Assembly (NCBI GenBank): GCA_038380795.1 | Contig: CM076266.1 | Coordinates: 16,652,145-16,716,144, forward strand | DNA from: Pyrocephalus nanus | Lineage: Eukaryota; Chordata; Aves; Passeriformes; Tyrannidae | Reading direction: 5' to 3' | DNA length: 64,000 bases | Part shown: positions 1 to 12,232 of the stretch, piece after piece | Layout: every line of letters starts with the position of its first letter | Position numbering within the stretch: the stretch's first letter is position 1 | Translations under genes and position numbers: made by a program | Notes under the pieces: generated by a model | The model's input: only the letters and a program-made list of their open reading frames with translations | Database searches by the model: none | Told to the model about the DNA's origin: nothing

Positions 1-464
1 TAACCTTACTGCTGCAGTTGAGGTGTCTAATGCCAAATCACGCATGACAGATCTGTCTGAATTTTTCTGCTGGTAAATGTAGGAGGGACATATCTCAACA
101 AAGCTGTAAGCGTATTTGAAATAAGTGCTAAAGATCAATTTTATTTTTACAAATGCACAGAAAAATATCTGAAATCCAAAGTACAGCTTTGTACATAGCG
201 TTTTAATATATGTCCCATCACTCCATGGGACTTACACTGTACTTCATTGCTAAGAAAGATGATTGATCTAGAGGTGGTGTCTCAGACTCTTCCTTGCTGT
301 GTCGTAAGAAGTCTCTCAATAAATAAACCTCTTTTGCCACAGACAGGTTTGTTATCTGTATGTGGGGGGCTGTATGTAGGCTGTATTTGTCATGTGTGGT
401 ACTGTATGTCCTGATTGCTTCTAACTTCTGCAGATAGCTCCTTTCATGTTTTAACTTTTTCCTT
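1..464. other. Unique intronic sequence
   Basis: Nothing recognisable. A reading frame at 218-469 on the minus strand has no family resemblance and runs up to the CR1 edge. Confidence 0.5.
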
Positions 465-912
465 ATCATAGAATCATAGAATTAGCCAGGTTGGAAAGGA
501 CCTCTGAGATCATCAAGTCCAACCCTTGACCCACTATCACCATGTTTACTAGACCATGGCACTAAGTACCACATCCAGTCTCATCTTAAAAACCTGCAGG
601 GAGGGAGAATCCACCACTTCCCTGGGCAGCCCATTCCAGTGTCTGATTACTCTCTCTGTAAAAAATTTCTTCCTAATATCCAACCTAAACCTCCCCTGGC
701 ACAGCTGAAGACCATGCCCTCTTGTCCTACTGCTGGTTGGCTGGGAGAGGAAACCAACCCCCACCTGGCTACAACCTCCTCTCAGGTAGTTGTAGAGAGT
801 GATGAGGTCACCCCTGAGCCTCCTCTTCTCCAGACTAAACAACCCCAGGTCCCTCAGCCTCTCCTCACAGGACTTGTGCCCAAGTCCCTTCACTAGCCTT
901 GTTACTCTTATC
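465..912 (-). repeat. CR1 LINE, 5'-truncated 3' end
   Basis: CR1 is the dominant avian non-LTR retrotransposon. Read on the minus strand, this copy encodes the tail of the ORF2 reverse transcriptase with the family signatures [33 protein letters not shown] and DSPSLQVFK. It ends with two tandem copies of the CR1 3' octamer (CATAGAAT on the + strand, at 465-483). The reading frame is nearly intact over about 115 codons, so this is one of the younger copies in the window. It is 5'-truncated near 912, as is usual for CR1, and cannot move by itself. A T/G-rich tract and an unclassified repeat begin 40 bp further on. Confidence 0.95.
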
Positions 913-949
913 TGTTTTTTTAAAAGTGGAGACCGTGAATAAGATAAGT

Positions 950-1050
950 GGGTTGGTGTTTTGGTTGTTTGTTGTTTGGTTGTTTGTTGGTTTTGTGGGG
1001 TTTGTGTGTGCATGGTTTTCGGTTTTTTGGGGGTTTTGTTTGTTTCTGTT
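950..1050 (-). repeat. T/G-rich low-complexity tract (A/C-rich tail on minus)
   Basis: Irregular runs of TTTG, TTGG and GGTT without a fixed unit. On the minus strand this is an A-rich tract that directly follows the body of the adjacent unclassified repeat. The same arrangement is seen at 11861-12018, so the tract looks like an expanded tail of that element. Confidence 0.8.
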
Positions 1051-1252
1051 AGAGTAGCTCTATGGTTTGGAAATGTGGGGTTAAAAAAAAAACTTTCCTC
1101 AAGGAGAGCCCTGGCTTAGGGATGTTACCTGTTCATGTTCTGAAGCCACTTGCTTTGATGTTATTGAGGCTGCAAGGCTCTGGCATGCTCGGTGTGCTGG
1201 TGTGCAGCAGGCTCTTGTGGTGGTCATTCATGGGCGTGTGACGCTGTAAAAG
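1051..1252 (-). repeat. Unclassified interspersed repeat, copy A
   Basis: It matches 12020-12232. The core 1123-1231 aligns to 12100-12208 without gaps, and I count about 92 of 109 identical bases (roughly 84%). The shared landmarks are TGTTACCTGTT, ATGTTCTGAAGCC, GTGCTGGTGTGCAGCAGGCTC and GTCATTCAT. Placed so that the A-rich tract is at the 3' end, the element lies on the minus strand. I do not recognise the family; an LTR fragment or a LINE-mobilised non-coding element are both possible. The minus-strand frame overlapping it (1133-1366) also lines up with copy B (SLLHTST, GFRT), but that is expected of any aligned repeat. Confidence 0.75.
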
Positions 1253-4200
1253 GCTAAGGAGAAGCGCACTGGTGCTTCTGTTGATAGAAACCAGGTGTAG
1301 CAAGACTGACTTCTGTAAAGTCATGCTGATATACACCCACAGAGCATCTGTCTCTGGATGTGGCAATAAGATTGCCTCATAGCCTTATATTCACAGGGGA
1401 CAGAGCTAAGGTTGCTTCTAACTCATCTTGACAATTCACCTGTTTGCAGGTGTGTTTCCTTAATGGTTTTGTTTATGTGGAACTCTAGTTGTAATTTTAA
1501 AAGGCTGTAATGGAATACACCTTTAAATAATGTGCAGAAGGCAGATTTCTTGAAAATGGCTTCACAGATGCTCATCTTTAATGACCTGTGATGAGCAGTA
1601 TATTTTGTTAAGAAATGCAAACTAGAACTGACATCTCAGGAAAATGTACATTCCAGTTTGTTCTCCACTTGAGATTAAATGCTGTATTGCTGAATAGGAT
1701 TGGGCATCTTAAAAACCAGTAGTTACAGTTCAGGGTAAAGATGTTCCTCTTAGTTTGTATGTGATAGGTTTCAAAATTATGTATTTTGCCTGCCCATGTT
1801 TCTTCAGATGCTCAAAACTCACTATTATTGTGTTGCTACATAGAAATTTTTTCCTAGTATTTTCTGAATTGTATAATTTAAAAGCCATAATAATTGACCT
1901 TTTGCTCATGAAATATTCAGCAATAGAAACTTTCTTAAAGTGCAGAGTAGATAAAAGCAGCTAGATTGTCCATTATTTATGAAGAGCACTTTAATGCTGA
2001 TTATATTCCCCTTGCTACGCTGTATTAAATACCTTTAGGCAACAAGAAGACATTTTACCATTTCATTTTGGTCCTTTCAAACTCACACTCATCCCAGCAA
2101 GGACTCAAAAGACAGTGTTAAAGGCATGCCAGCTCTTCTACTTTTGTATTTCCCCAAATCCAGGTAGTGGATTTAATTCTTTGACTTTGATTCCAAAATG
2201 TTCATGACCTGGAAATTCATCTCTTCTTCAGCAAAACATTTAAATGTATGTTTAGATCTTGTGTAAGTAGAGAAAGCTCAGAGGCAAGCTGTGAGTTGAG
2301 CATATGGTAACTGCTTTACAGAGGTGGACTTGCAGAGTAGAGGAGCTAAAACTTCAGTGGAAGGTTGGTGTAGTGTTTTAGTAACATGGAAGTTAGGATG
2401 AAACGTGTCCATAAGACTCCTCAGTAAAATCTCTGAATCAGGAAAGAGTGGGATATTTAACTAGAAATCTTTTTATCTTATGCTACTGATTCTGTTAAAA
2501 AGGCATTGAACAGAATGTCTTTAATGAGTACTTGCCCAGCCACTCACCTTAGCAAACATTATGGTAATTCTGATTTTACCAGCAATGGCATCCTTTGTAT
2601 ATCCTAACAAGAGGACTTTCTTTCTTGTCCTCTGTTTCTTGGAGCTGACATCAGACAGGAACACTGTTAACCAGTGGTCAATCCTCCTTGCCCTGTGGGG
2701 TAAGGCATTTTGATGCTCCTCATCCCCCGTACACTGACACGTTTACAAACACGAGAAGAGGTCAGGCCATCCATATGTCCTCCTTAATAGCTATGAAGGC
2801 CACGGTTACCTCCACTTTCCCTCTTATTCACGTTTTAGTACATGACGGGTATGCTCAGGGGAGAAGGAATACCTGCACAACAGACTGCCGGCTTTGCTAG
2901 GAGACAGTAACACTGCAGATAAATGTAAAAATGGACAACAAGCTCCAAAATAACCTTCAGCTTTCCAAAACTGGAGTTAGTAAATTTAATGGGAGATTAA
3001 GAGTTCTTTAAAACCTGTTGTTTGTCATAAATAAGAATCTGAGCTCACCATTTTGCATAAGTAGCCCTAACGCTCTCTAATCTGTGCATACAGTGCCCAG
3101 TTCTCTGTACCTCTGCTCAGCAAGTGACACTTTCTACCCTCAAAACCCCTTAGAACTCTGATCCCTGGTGGGAAAAGGTTACCTGCCATGTTACCTGCAT
3201 TATGCAGAATGGGTACAACTTCCCAGATTTGTTGCATTCTTTCCATACAGTTTCAACTGAAATTATTTAGCACTGATGCTGTGGAGAGGCTTGTATCTCA
3301 TAGGGGAACAATAAATTAATGCTGTGTGCACTGAGGAAAGACGGTGCTACCAACAGAGCAGTAGTCTAAAGATGTTATAAGCCAATATCATTGCATGCTT
3401 TAAGTCATTCTATAGTTAAGGCATGTCAGACTTCAAGTATTTTTCACTGTATTTTTGAGCAGGACAGAGATGTTCAACTGACAATATTCCTAATTGATTG
3501 TTTTGATGGGGGATGTTCAGGGGCTTTTGCAAAAATCTGCACTTAAGCTTTATGACAGACCACAGGGGTATATGCCAAATGTCAGATACTTATGTATGGA
3601 TTGTCTTAAAGCTTCTATCAGAAAAACAGCTTCACTGACTTTTTGTTTGTTTGTTTGTTTTTTGCTTTTCTGTCATGGGGAATTTAATGGCCATGGGTTT
3701 TGTTAGGCTTAAATTAATTTACAGGATTATTTTTCCTCAAAAGAGGAGATCTAAATGCAAATGTATTATAATGCTGTTTGTGAATGCTTTTGCTATAGAT
3801 TTCTCATTTCAGTTATTGCCCAGGTTGCACAATTGAAGTGGTCTAGAAATTCTTACCTTGTGGTCCCTTCATCAAATAGAATGTGCTGGGCATTAGAAGA
3901 TTTACAGTGATATTCATGGTTGTGCCCCCTGAGATGAAAGTAATCAAATCTCATGCTTCAAGGAGTAAGTGGATTGCTGCAAGGGTCAGGAAGCACTTTT
4001 TCGTCTTTGCACAATTTTTCCTCTGTATTGCACAATCCATAGTCTGCAGTGTGGGTTGTTTCTGTTGGCTTTTCCCTGGAAGCATACTGGTCACGGCAGG
4101 ATCAGCATTCCAGACCTGAGGGCTTGCGTGGTTTGATTTTCCTTTTGCTACAGCAAACCCAATAGTTTTATAATTGAATGTCATATTTTAAAATTTTTTC

Positions 4201-6022
4201 CCCTTGCTTGAAAGCTAATTGCCTTTTTACATTCTTCTTCCTTCTCCTTCTCTTAAGTTTAAATAGAATAAAGCCCTAGAAATAGTAAATAAAATAAGAG
4301 ATTATTTTTACTGTTCTGACATTTCTTCTTATAATTTCATTTTCTGGAGAGTGAAGCATTTTACAGGTCAGGAAATGTTGTTTAGAAAGTTGAAAAACTT
4401 TTCTGGCCAAAAAGGTATTTAGTGAAAGGTAGCGATTTTCTGTTTCATCATGAATACAATAAAATAATTAAAAAGACTTCTAACCTCCTTTGTCTTAGCT
4501 TTTTACTGGCCAAACCATCACCACACCAGATAACTGCAATTCACGGCAAAAATTAGGCCAATCTTAGGCGATAATCAATATTTGAAAATCAGTTACGGTG
4601 AAGGGGATGGGGCAAATATCCAAAAGATTCCATATTGATCCTGAGTTTTAGGGGTTCCTTTGGGAACTTTGCTAGCAAAATAGCCATTCCTGACTGTAGG
4701 AATATTAAATATGCTTGTCCTTCTTGATGCAAAACCAATAACTTGCTGAGTAGTCTAAATTGTACTTTTCTTTTGCATGATAGCAGAATATTATTTTATC
4801 CAACAGTTCTCTTTTTCAATTTGCTGGCACAATCCCACAGGAGAGACAAAATGAAACTCTTTCTTTGGAGAGATACTAATTTATTTGCAATTAACCTCTT
4901 CCTTCTCTAAAAAGACTCAATCTCTTCATGCTTATGGTAAACTGTGAGTTCTCTACAAAATATCTACTGCAATCTGTGAGAATATGAGCAACGGAGCTGC
5001 AGACACCTTTTGAGCAAGATGTTTCATTTTTACCTCTGAGTCACAGTGAGGCAGATTTAGGAATGTTACTTTCTACACGTGGTATACTGTTGGCTTCAAA
5101 GCTGGTAGAGTGTTGCCTTTTGGGTCAGTGAGCTAGACAGCTGTCTAGTATCCTCCAGTGTTTTTATCTACTGTCTGCAGTCATATGTCTGCTCTTTGAT
5201 CTCTTTGGAGCAGGGATCATAGCTAGTTTTGCATGTGCGAAGTGCTTAGTCTTATTTGGTGCAGGATTCTTTAGCTTCTTTAAAGGTATGTTTACTCAAT
5301 TTTCAACATTAATAATAAAGAGCATCGTGCAGGGAGAGCAACTTAAAAACACTTAAGGACAAGAAAGAGATGTAGATGTAAGGGATTTTTTTGGAAACTG
5401 CTTAGTGTATCCAAAAGACAACAAAGAGGTGGTTTCATTAAGCGTGAGGAACTCTTTCATCTAATATTGGAAGGGATAGCAAGAATGAAGACCTAGAAAT
5501 AAAGAACTAATAAATTCAAACTAGGGTAAAGTCTAGACATTAGCTGTAAGGGTGCTGAACTAGGGAACTAACAGAACAGAGAGCTGAAGAATGATGAGAG
5601 GAGGAAGAAAATCATGATGTTGACTTCCTGTGGTTAATAAAAACTGTAGCTTTGGCAAATTCAATGGCATGGTAGAATAACAGCTGTAATTTGTTTTAAT
5701 GTGATAACTGGGACACCATTCTAGGATTTTTGAAATTTTTTAATAAGCCATAGGGATAATGTAAAGTCTGGGCAGAGGGAACAGTAAACAAGAATTATTA
5801 AAATAATTTGGATTATTGCCATTCAAGTCAGTTTACATAGATTAAAATAGGTTTGATTTATTGCCACAGGAAAAAGTATGGATAAAATAAAATCTCAAAA
5901 ATGTCTCCCATTTTGAAAACTCTGCATCTCTTCTGAGCTTGGAGAGTTCATTTAGTGTGCCCCAGAACTTCTTGGTTTCCCAAGAAAATAAAAATACAAC
6001 AAACTTCCCTCTTGCAATGCCA
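1253..6022. other. Unique intronic sequence
   Basis: No exon or interspersed repeat recognised. A short TTTG microsatellite lies at 3640-3662. Small reading frames (for example 2688-2900 and 3883-4119) show no protein family features and no splice context worth reporting. Confidence 0.5.
3640..3662. repeat. (TTTG)n microsatellite
   Basis: Five or so tandem TTTG units ending in a short T run, inside unique intron sequence. Confidence 0.85.
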
Positions 6023-6198
6023 AAGATTGGAACAGTCTGTCCAGCAAGTTGTTGAGTCGCCATCCCTGGAGATATTTAAAAGATGTTTAGATGTGGCCCT
6101 TTGTGAAACAGATTAGTGGTGGACTTAGCAGTGTTAGATTTATGATTAGCCTTGATGAGCTTAGAGGTCTTTTCCAGCCTAAATGATTCTGTGATTCT
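6023..6198 (+). repeat. CR1 LINE 3' end fragment
   Basis: The stretch reads ATTGGAACAGTCTGTCCAGC, then CCATCCCTGGAGATATTTAA, then GAGGTCTTTTCCAGCC, and ends ATGATTCTGTGATTCT. This is the order and wording of the CR1 3' region: the last ORF2 codons, a short 3' UTR and two terminal octamers. The coding part has decayed and the element is truncated to about 175 bp. Confidence 0.9.
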
Positions 6199-9100
6199 AA
6201 TCGTGGCTTGAAGACAGAAGTAGTAGACAAAATCTTGTAATAAAATTCAGGGTTATAAAGTTCACTGGCAAAGCTGAAGAGAGAAAGAGCTTCAGAGAGA
6301 TGACACGTAGCCAAATGTTTGTGTTGCTTTTCTAGAACAATTTCTGTACATTTTAAGGGCTAGTCATTGTTCAGGAACAGTTTAATACTGAGCAGATTGA
6401 AATTAGGAGAAAAATAATTTTGGAACCCATTCTGGACCTCCTAATTTCATTTTATGGTAATATTTTATAAATATAGATTTGCTAAAAGCAGCCAAAATCT
6501 CTTGTATTTTGCAGCAAGCTATGCTTCAAATCTGAAGTTAGCCCTTATGGTTTCACAGCACTGTGGTGCATCAGATTGGAAATTTTGCAGCTGCTCCTTT
6601 TAAAAGAGGCATATAGTTGCTTAATGAGTTGTACATCGAATTGAACAATGTATAAAATCCCAATATTGTTTTAATGACAACTTTCAGTGTATATTAATTT
6701 TGTATATTCCATAGATGTTTGTGTTGGCAAAGCTAAAGAATTTTCAGGGTGGAAATAAGATGTGTTGCAGGTGAAGAAAAGCACTTCATCAAAAGAAAGG
6801 TGAAATGATTTTGGGGTTTCAGGACAATTATATTAGTAGTATCTCTGCTGAAATGAGAATGGCATTGACTGCTAATTCCTGTAGTTCCCAAGACCAGGCT
6901 GTATTTGCAGAGGCTAGAAATACTCCTTTCACTGAGCATCTGAATATTCCTTTCAACAATCCCTTACTGGATTGGCTCTGAGGTAGTGGGTGTACCACTG
7001 ATTGTTCCAGATTGTCCCTGCACATAAAGCTTCATGGATGCCTGAAAGGCACTGGAGGCATTCCTGGGTTGCTATTTGACTGTGTGGTTGGGTTCTCTGT
7101 CAGAAAGCTTTACTCTCTCAGACTTTTAAGCTTCATTTATTTTAAGTAAACTAGATAACCTTTTTACAATCTGAATCTTTGAAGGGAGCTTCTGAGCTTT
7201 ACAGCTATTTCAAATTCAAATTGTCAGATTTCTGACAGAGAAGCCTAGGCAGAATGTCCTGATGCAGTACTAACCAGGGGTAAGGCAGGCACTGAATGCA
7301 GCTTAGTGGTGTTGGTCTGAAGCTTTTCTCTGGCTAGCTTACGCTGCTTCTGCAGCCATGGATTGTGCACTGTTTGTGTTTATTCAGGCAGCCATGAAAG
7401 CTCATTCTGTTGCTTAGTGAATGCAGGTGTTCTCAGGGGGAACAAACCCAAACATCAAAGCAGAGACTAGTTAAGTTTTGTCATATAATTATACATAAAT
7501 TTCAATACCACACCATACTAGTTTAAACTGACTGATCATATACCCACTTGAAAATGGTGGAAGAACAGTTTTCGTGGAGAGGTTATACTTGGCCATGAAT
7601 CATTCCTTTTTTTTTTTTTTTTCTCTAAGAGCTGATCAAAAAAAATAAGACAATGGAAATGAGAGCCTGAGATCTTAAAAAATTTACTTTAAATTATTTG
7701 CCCTCCACTATAAGTATTTAATTGTAAAACATTATCAAACTGCCCTTAATGTACTTTGTTGTAAGTCTTTACCATTCAAACTCCTCTTTGCAAGTAAACG
7801 TGACAGTAATGGTGCGTAATCTGAAGCACTGGACCTATGTGGTGAAGGTGACATGGATTTTTGACATTAGATTACTGATGTTATGTATGTGCTGAAATAG
7901 CATCCATCACTTTCGTTTCTGTTGAAATGCTTGCTAATGAAAAGCTTCAGAAAAATTAGCTTCTAACAATTAAACTTCACTTACCCTTCTTGAAGAAGCG
8001 TAGATTAGCTGGAACTGGAGCAGGAAAAAAACTATGAGACCCTCAGGCCTTTCTATCACAGGCCTTAGAGATGTTCACATTCAGCAACAGCTTTTAATAG
8101 TGCTGGCTAAGTAAAATGAAAACAGGAGTCTGCGGGGTTGTATTTTGTTCTGTTCCAGAAGAAGCATTTAAAAAGTGAGTGCATCCACTCTTGAAACTCC
8201 CCTTTCAGCTTTATTTCTTTACTCCACATGTTGCATTCCATATTCCTGGATTAGCAGAAACTATGTATAAACATTTAAATGTCATGAGTGAATTTTCCTG
8301 GCATGTTTCTTTTATATGTGAGAAGGAATTGAATTTCTTGTTTCATAACATTTCTGGTATCTTTGTGCTGAAGTTTTGTCATGGCTATCTTTTGTGAATT
8401 AAAAAATAGCTTCAGTGTAATTTTTAAACGTAAATCTTTAATACCTGAGAGTGAGGGAGAGGGGGCTTTTGGTTTTGGGAGAGGAATTCCACAAAACCCA
8501 GAGAACTGGCTTATGGCATTAAAACAACTGTAATTGTGATGTAGTGTTGTGGGATGGAGGCTGGAAGTGACCTCCTAGAAAAATTTGCATAAGGATATCA
8601 CATCACTCCCTGGGGCATTGGAAACATAAGAGATGCCACAAATGGCTCATTTTTAGGTAACTTAGCTACACTTTCCATTTTGTTATTCCGTGAGAGTTTT
8701 GAAAAAAAGACAGCCCTAGTTCTTCTCAAGGACATGGAATTCCTCTCATATTTTTCCTTAGTGTGTCAGGAGGTCCATATGTGCTCTCAGGGCACCTCTC
8801 AGAAGCAGCAGTCTCCTATAATTCCTGCTCACCAGTTTTTGGACAACTTAAGAGTTGCACTCTTTGTATGCACTAGTTCTGTGCCTGTGTATCCTGGTAA
8901 GTCATTAAAGGAATATAATTATATGCTGCCTACTCCAGGAGCTTATCACAGTGTGCAGGTTATTAATAGGGAGACACGAATGCAAGCACCCATACAGACA
9001 CTTGGTCTTTGTCTCTGAAACCAGATTGTCATATTAAGTTAGGCTCCTACGATTTTTTATTTCATATATTGGGGATACTGGAACAAAATGGAGCTCTTTA

Positions 9101-11860
9101 TGAGAATCATTAGAAATGTAAATGCTTTCCAACAGAAGAGTTGTTAGCTGCCTCTAAACACCTTTTAATTTGTTATGTCCTTGTGACACAGAGAGCTGAG
9201 ATTCCTTTCTGGATCGTTCCAAGTTGTTTTTAAAGATAAAAATTGTGGATCAGGTTAGATATATCCTATTTTTTTCCTTTATGCTTTATTTGGTATTGAT
9301 GTTTATACAGAGATTTTATTCTTTTTCTTGCAGTTTCAAATGCTTTGTATTACAGACCTAAGGCCTCCAGCGGTTTTAAGTTCCCACTCTTTCAGGACTA
9401 AGGCTCAGCTTATTTTTCCTGAGCCTTTGTGTTTTATATGTGCACACAGCTTGCTAAGTTACTTGCTAATAATTCCCCAAACTGGCTGGTGGCTCTACTT
9501 TCTCCCCTAATTACCACTACAGAGCAGCAGTTTAATTATTCTATCAAGCCTTTAAGAAAGGGCTTAGAACATCCATCAGCTCTATCCAAATTTGTTGTCT
9601 CTTCACATCAAAGACCCACTTGCTGACAGATACTTAAAAAAAACATAGCATAATGATGTTAGCTATAGGCATGTATGAAGTGACTGATAAGGAGCTAAGG
9701 AGAAGTGCTGAACTCTGTGTTCATCTGAAGTAGGTTATGGAGACACAGAAAATAATTGGTTGTTCGAATACAAGTGAGTGTGAAAGAGGTTGTTTGCGTA
9801 ACACCACTCTCTTAAGCTTTTTTGCAATTAATTTTCTTTTGGTGGACAGTAAGTCCTTTGGTTCATTGATTGTGCTTTGACTGGCTGTATTTCATTTTTA
9901 AGTTTGCAGCTTCTTAGCACAAAATATTTGTGTAGCAAAAATCTGAGGCAAGATCTCTGATAGTTTGTTGTTTGGGCCTCTCCAAGCATTCAGTGAGAAT
10001 TAAGCACTGAACTCACAAAACCAGAAGGCACAGCAAATGGCTTTGTAACCATATGTTTCACTTGTGTTTGTCTTAATATTGATAATCTATTTTGTCCTTC
10101 GTGTGTTTAGGTCTCCATAGTTTTTGGTATCTGGCACAGAATACAACTTGTTCATCCCAGTCAGTGACAGGACACTGTTTAGCTGTACCAAATAGAACTG
10201 AACCCAATAGAATTCAGCATAAGTTTGCCACGGGGTAGATAGAGGTCGCAGAACTGGAGGCTTTCATTTTCCAGGTTGCAGGCTGCACAGTATCATAGTG
10301 AATAGTTCAGTTGTTATTAATTTCGGGTTTTTAGAATAATAGCAAACCTTACCTGAGACATTAAAGAGACTTCAGGGGATATACCTAAGCAGTTACCTTA
10401 AGTCTTAAATAGGCAAAGAATTGGCTGAGCTCTAGCACGGGAGTGTCTGCTAAAGGCAGAGGGTGTTATGAAAACAGATGAAACCATTTTGGAAGAGGAA
10501 AAGGTTATCAGAGCCAGTGCCAATGAAAAGAGACCATAAAGAAGTGAATGGTTTTCCACAGAATACAGGTTTGAGTATGTCTGTCTAGGTCCCATAATTA
10601 TTAGTTAATCAGGCTACAGTTACTTTTAAATTAGGCTTTTGATTTTTATGCTTTGCAATATAAAAATCTGAATCTTGACTTGAAAAAAAAATTGCCCCCA
10701 AACCGACAAATGCCTCCTTTTGGACCCTTTAAAAAAAAAACTTTATGATTTATAATCCTTAGGATAGGTAAAAATGGATATAATTCATTCTCCCTCCCAT
10801 TCCATTTTTTTTATAAAACATAAACCCTCTTGGTTTCAGAGGTGACAATTTTCCTTTGATAGAGGAGCCATAATGCAAGCTGACCACTACCATGAAATAT
10901 AGTGAGTCTTTTATTCTAAAAAGACTTCAAACAGTAAGGACAGTGTAGCCCTCTGATTTTTACTTTATTGCCTTTTTTTCCAGATATGTTTTGTGAGGGA
11001 CTTTAGATGAGACTGGAGCAATGTCTGCAATGACCAGCTGCAGGGTGCTGTTAGAACTCATGGCCCTGATGGCAGCTAAGGGCTTAGATGCTGGCAGTCT
11101 TTGCCTAAATTAGTGTCCTGGAGTCCAGTGTACTTCTAGACAAGAAAGTTCACTGCCTTTTCATATATTAATCACTGACCTTTGATAGTATTTTGTTCAT
11201 GTGCTATATTTAAAGGCATTAAAAGTCTTGAAGATTATTTGTGAGATATTTTTGAGCTTTACAGGCAGATGTATGGAAATACGTCCTGGAATTCTTCTCT
11301 CCCTTTAGCTTCCAACGGAGAACCCATCATCCATGTCTTTCATTTCCTTCCCCTTCAGAATAGTGACAAGTACCTGTAATATTTTCTAATAATTATTTCC
11401 TTGCATTTCAAAATTATACATTTTGGGGTTTGGGAATACCTAGCACAACTTCAGGATTTGCAGTGCAGGTGGTCTGGAGCTCAGCCTGTTCTCTGACTGT
11501 GCTTTGTTTGTGCAGTGATGAGGTTCCATTTGATTCAGCGCACCTCCATTTTTAAATAGCATATCTTCATGTTTTAGGAACATTTGAATTGCATTTTCAA
11601 TCTTTTTTCCTAATATTTGCATATTAATAAATCATTAAAAACCATTATGTAAATTTTATATCGTAGTGAATTTATTATCAAATCAAATGGCCTTTAAGAG
11701 TAATTGGAAGAAGCTAGGGAGATGAAATTATCTTGTAGTTAACTTTTATATTTTTCTATACAGTTAGGTACCAAAGACTTGGAATTGACAAAAGGCATTT
11801 CAGAAATGCCACTAAGATGTTGGAGAGGAGGCATACCTTGCTGGGCTTCTTGGGAAGTCG
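6199..11860. other. Unique intronic sequence
   Basis: No repeat family or exon recognised apart from a 16-T run at 7607-7622 and short A runs near 10683 and 10730. The longest frame, 8680-9018 on +, encodes 112 residues with no recognisable domain and is taken as chance. Confidence 0.5.
7607..7622. repeat. Poly(T) run
   Basis: Sixteen consecutive T. No retroposon body is recognised next to it. Confidence 0.9.
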
Positions 11861-12018
11861 TTTTGGTTTGGTTGTTGGTTTTGTTGGGTGGTTTGTTGTT
11901 GGTTTGGTTTTTTTTGTTTGTTTGGGTTTTTTATTTGGTGGTGGGTTTTCTTTGTTTGGTGTTGTTTGGGGGTTTGGGGTGTTTTTTGTGTGGTATGTTT
12001 TTATTTTTTTTTTTTTTG
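11861..12018 (-). repeat. T/G-rich low-complexity tract (A/C-rich tail on minus)
   Basis: About 160 bp almost free of C and A on the + strand, ending in a 15-T run directly before the body of copy B. It mirrors the tract at 950-1050. It also creates long artificial reading frames on both strands (11756-12230) that encode low-complexity Val/Gly/Phe or Lys/Thr/Pro strings. Confidence 0.85.
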
Positions 12019-12019
12019 G

Positions 12020-12232
12020 CCAGAATAGCTCTGTGGTTTGGAAGTATGGGGTTAGAAAAAAAACTATAGGATTCCCTGAGGATAATTCTGGCCAAGGAGT
12101 GTTACCTGTTAATGTTCTGAAGCCTCTTCCCTTGGTGTTACTGAAGCTGCAAGTCACTGGCACACTTAGCGTGCTGGTGTGCAGCAGGCTCCCGTGGGGG
12201 TCATTCATAGATAGCCATGTGGGGTTGTAAAG
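12020..12232 (-). repeat. Unclassified interspersed repeat, copy B
   Basis: Second copy of the element at 1051-1252, in the same orientation and with the same neighbouring T/G-rich tract. Similarity starts at AGCTCTGTGGTTTGGAAGTA (copy A: AGCTCTATGGTTTGGAAATG). It is interrupted by small indels around 12066-12098 and is strongest over 12100-12208. After about 12232 the two copies no longer align, which may mark the element's 5' limit or independent truncation. Confidence 0.75.

Noticed and set aside
8680..9018. 112-codon plus-strand frame
   Set aside because: Considered as a possible exon, but no homology is recognised and no good splice sites bound it.
11756..12230. Long overlapping reading frames on both strands (137 and 150 codons)
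   Set aside because: They are produced by the T/G-rich tract, which has almost no stop codons in several frames. The predicted peptides are low-complexity and the rest is the unclassified repeat.
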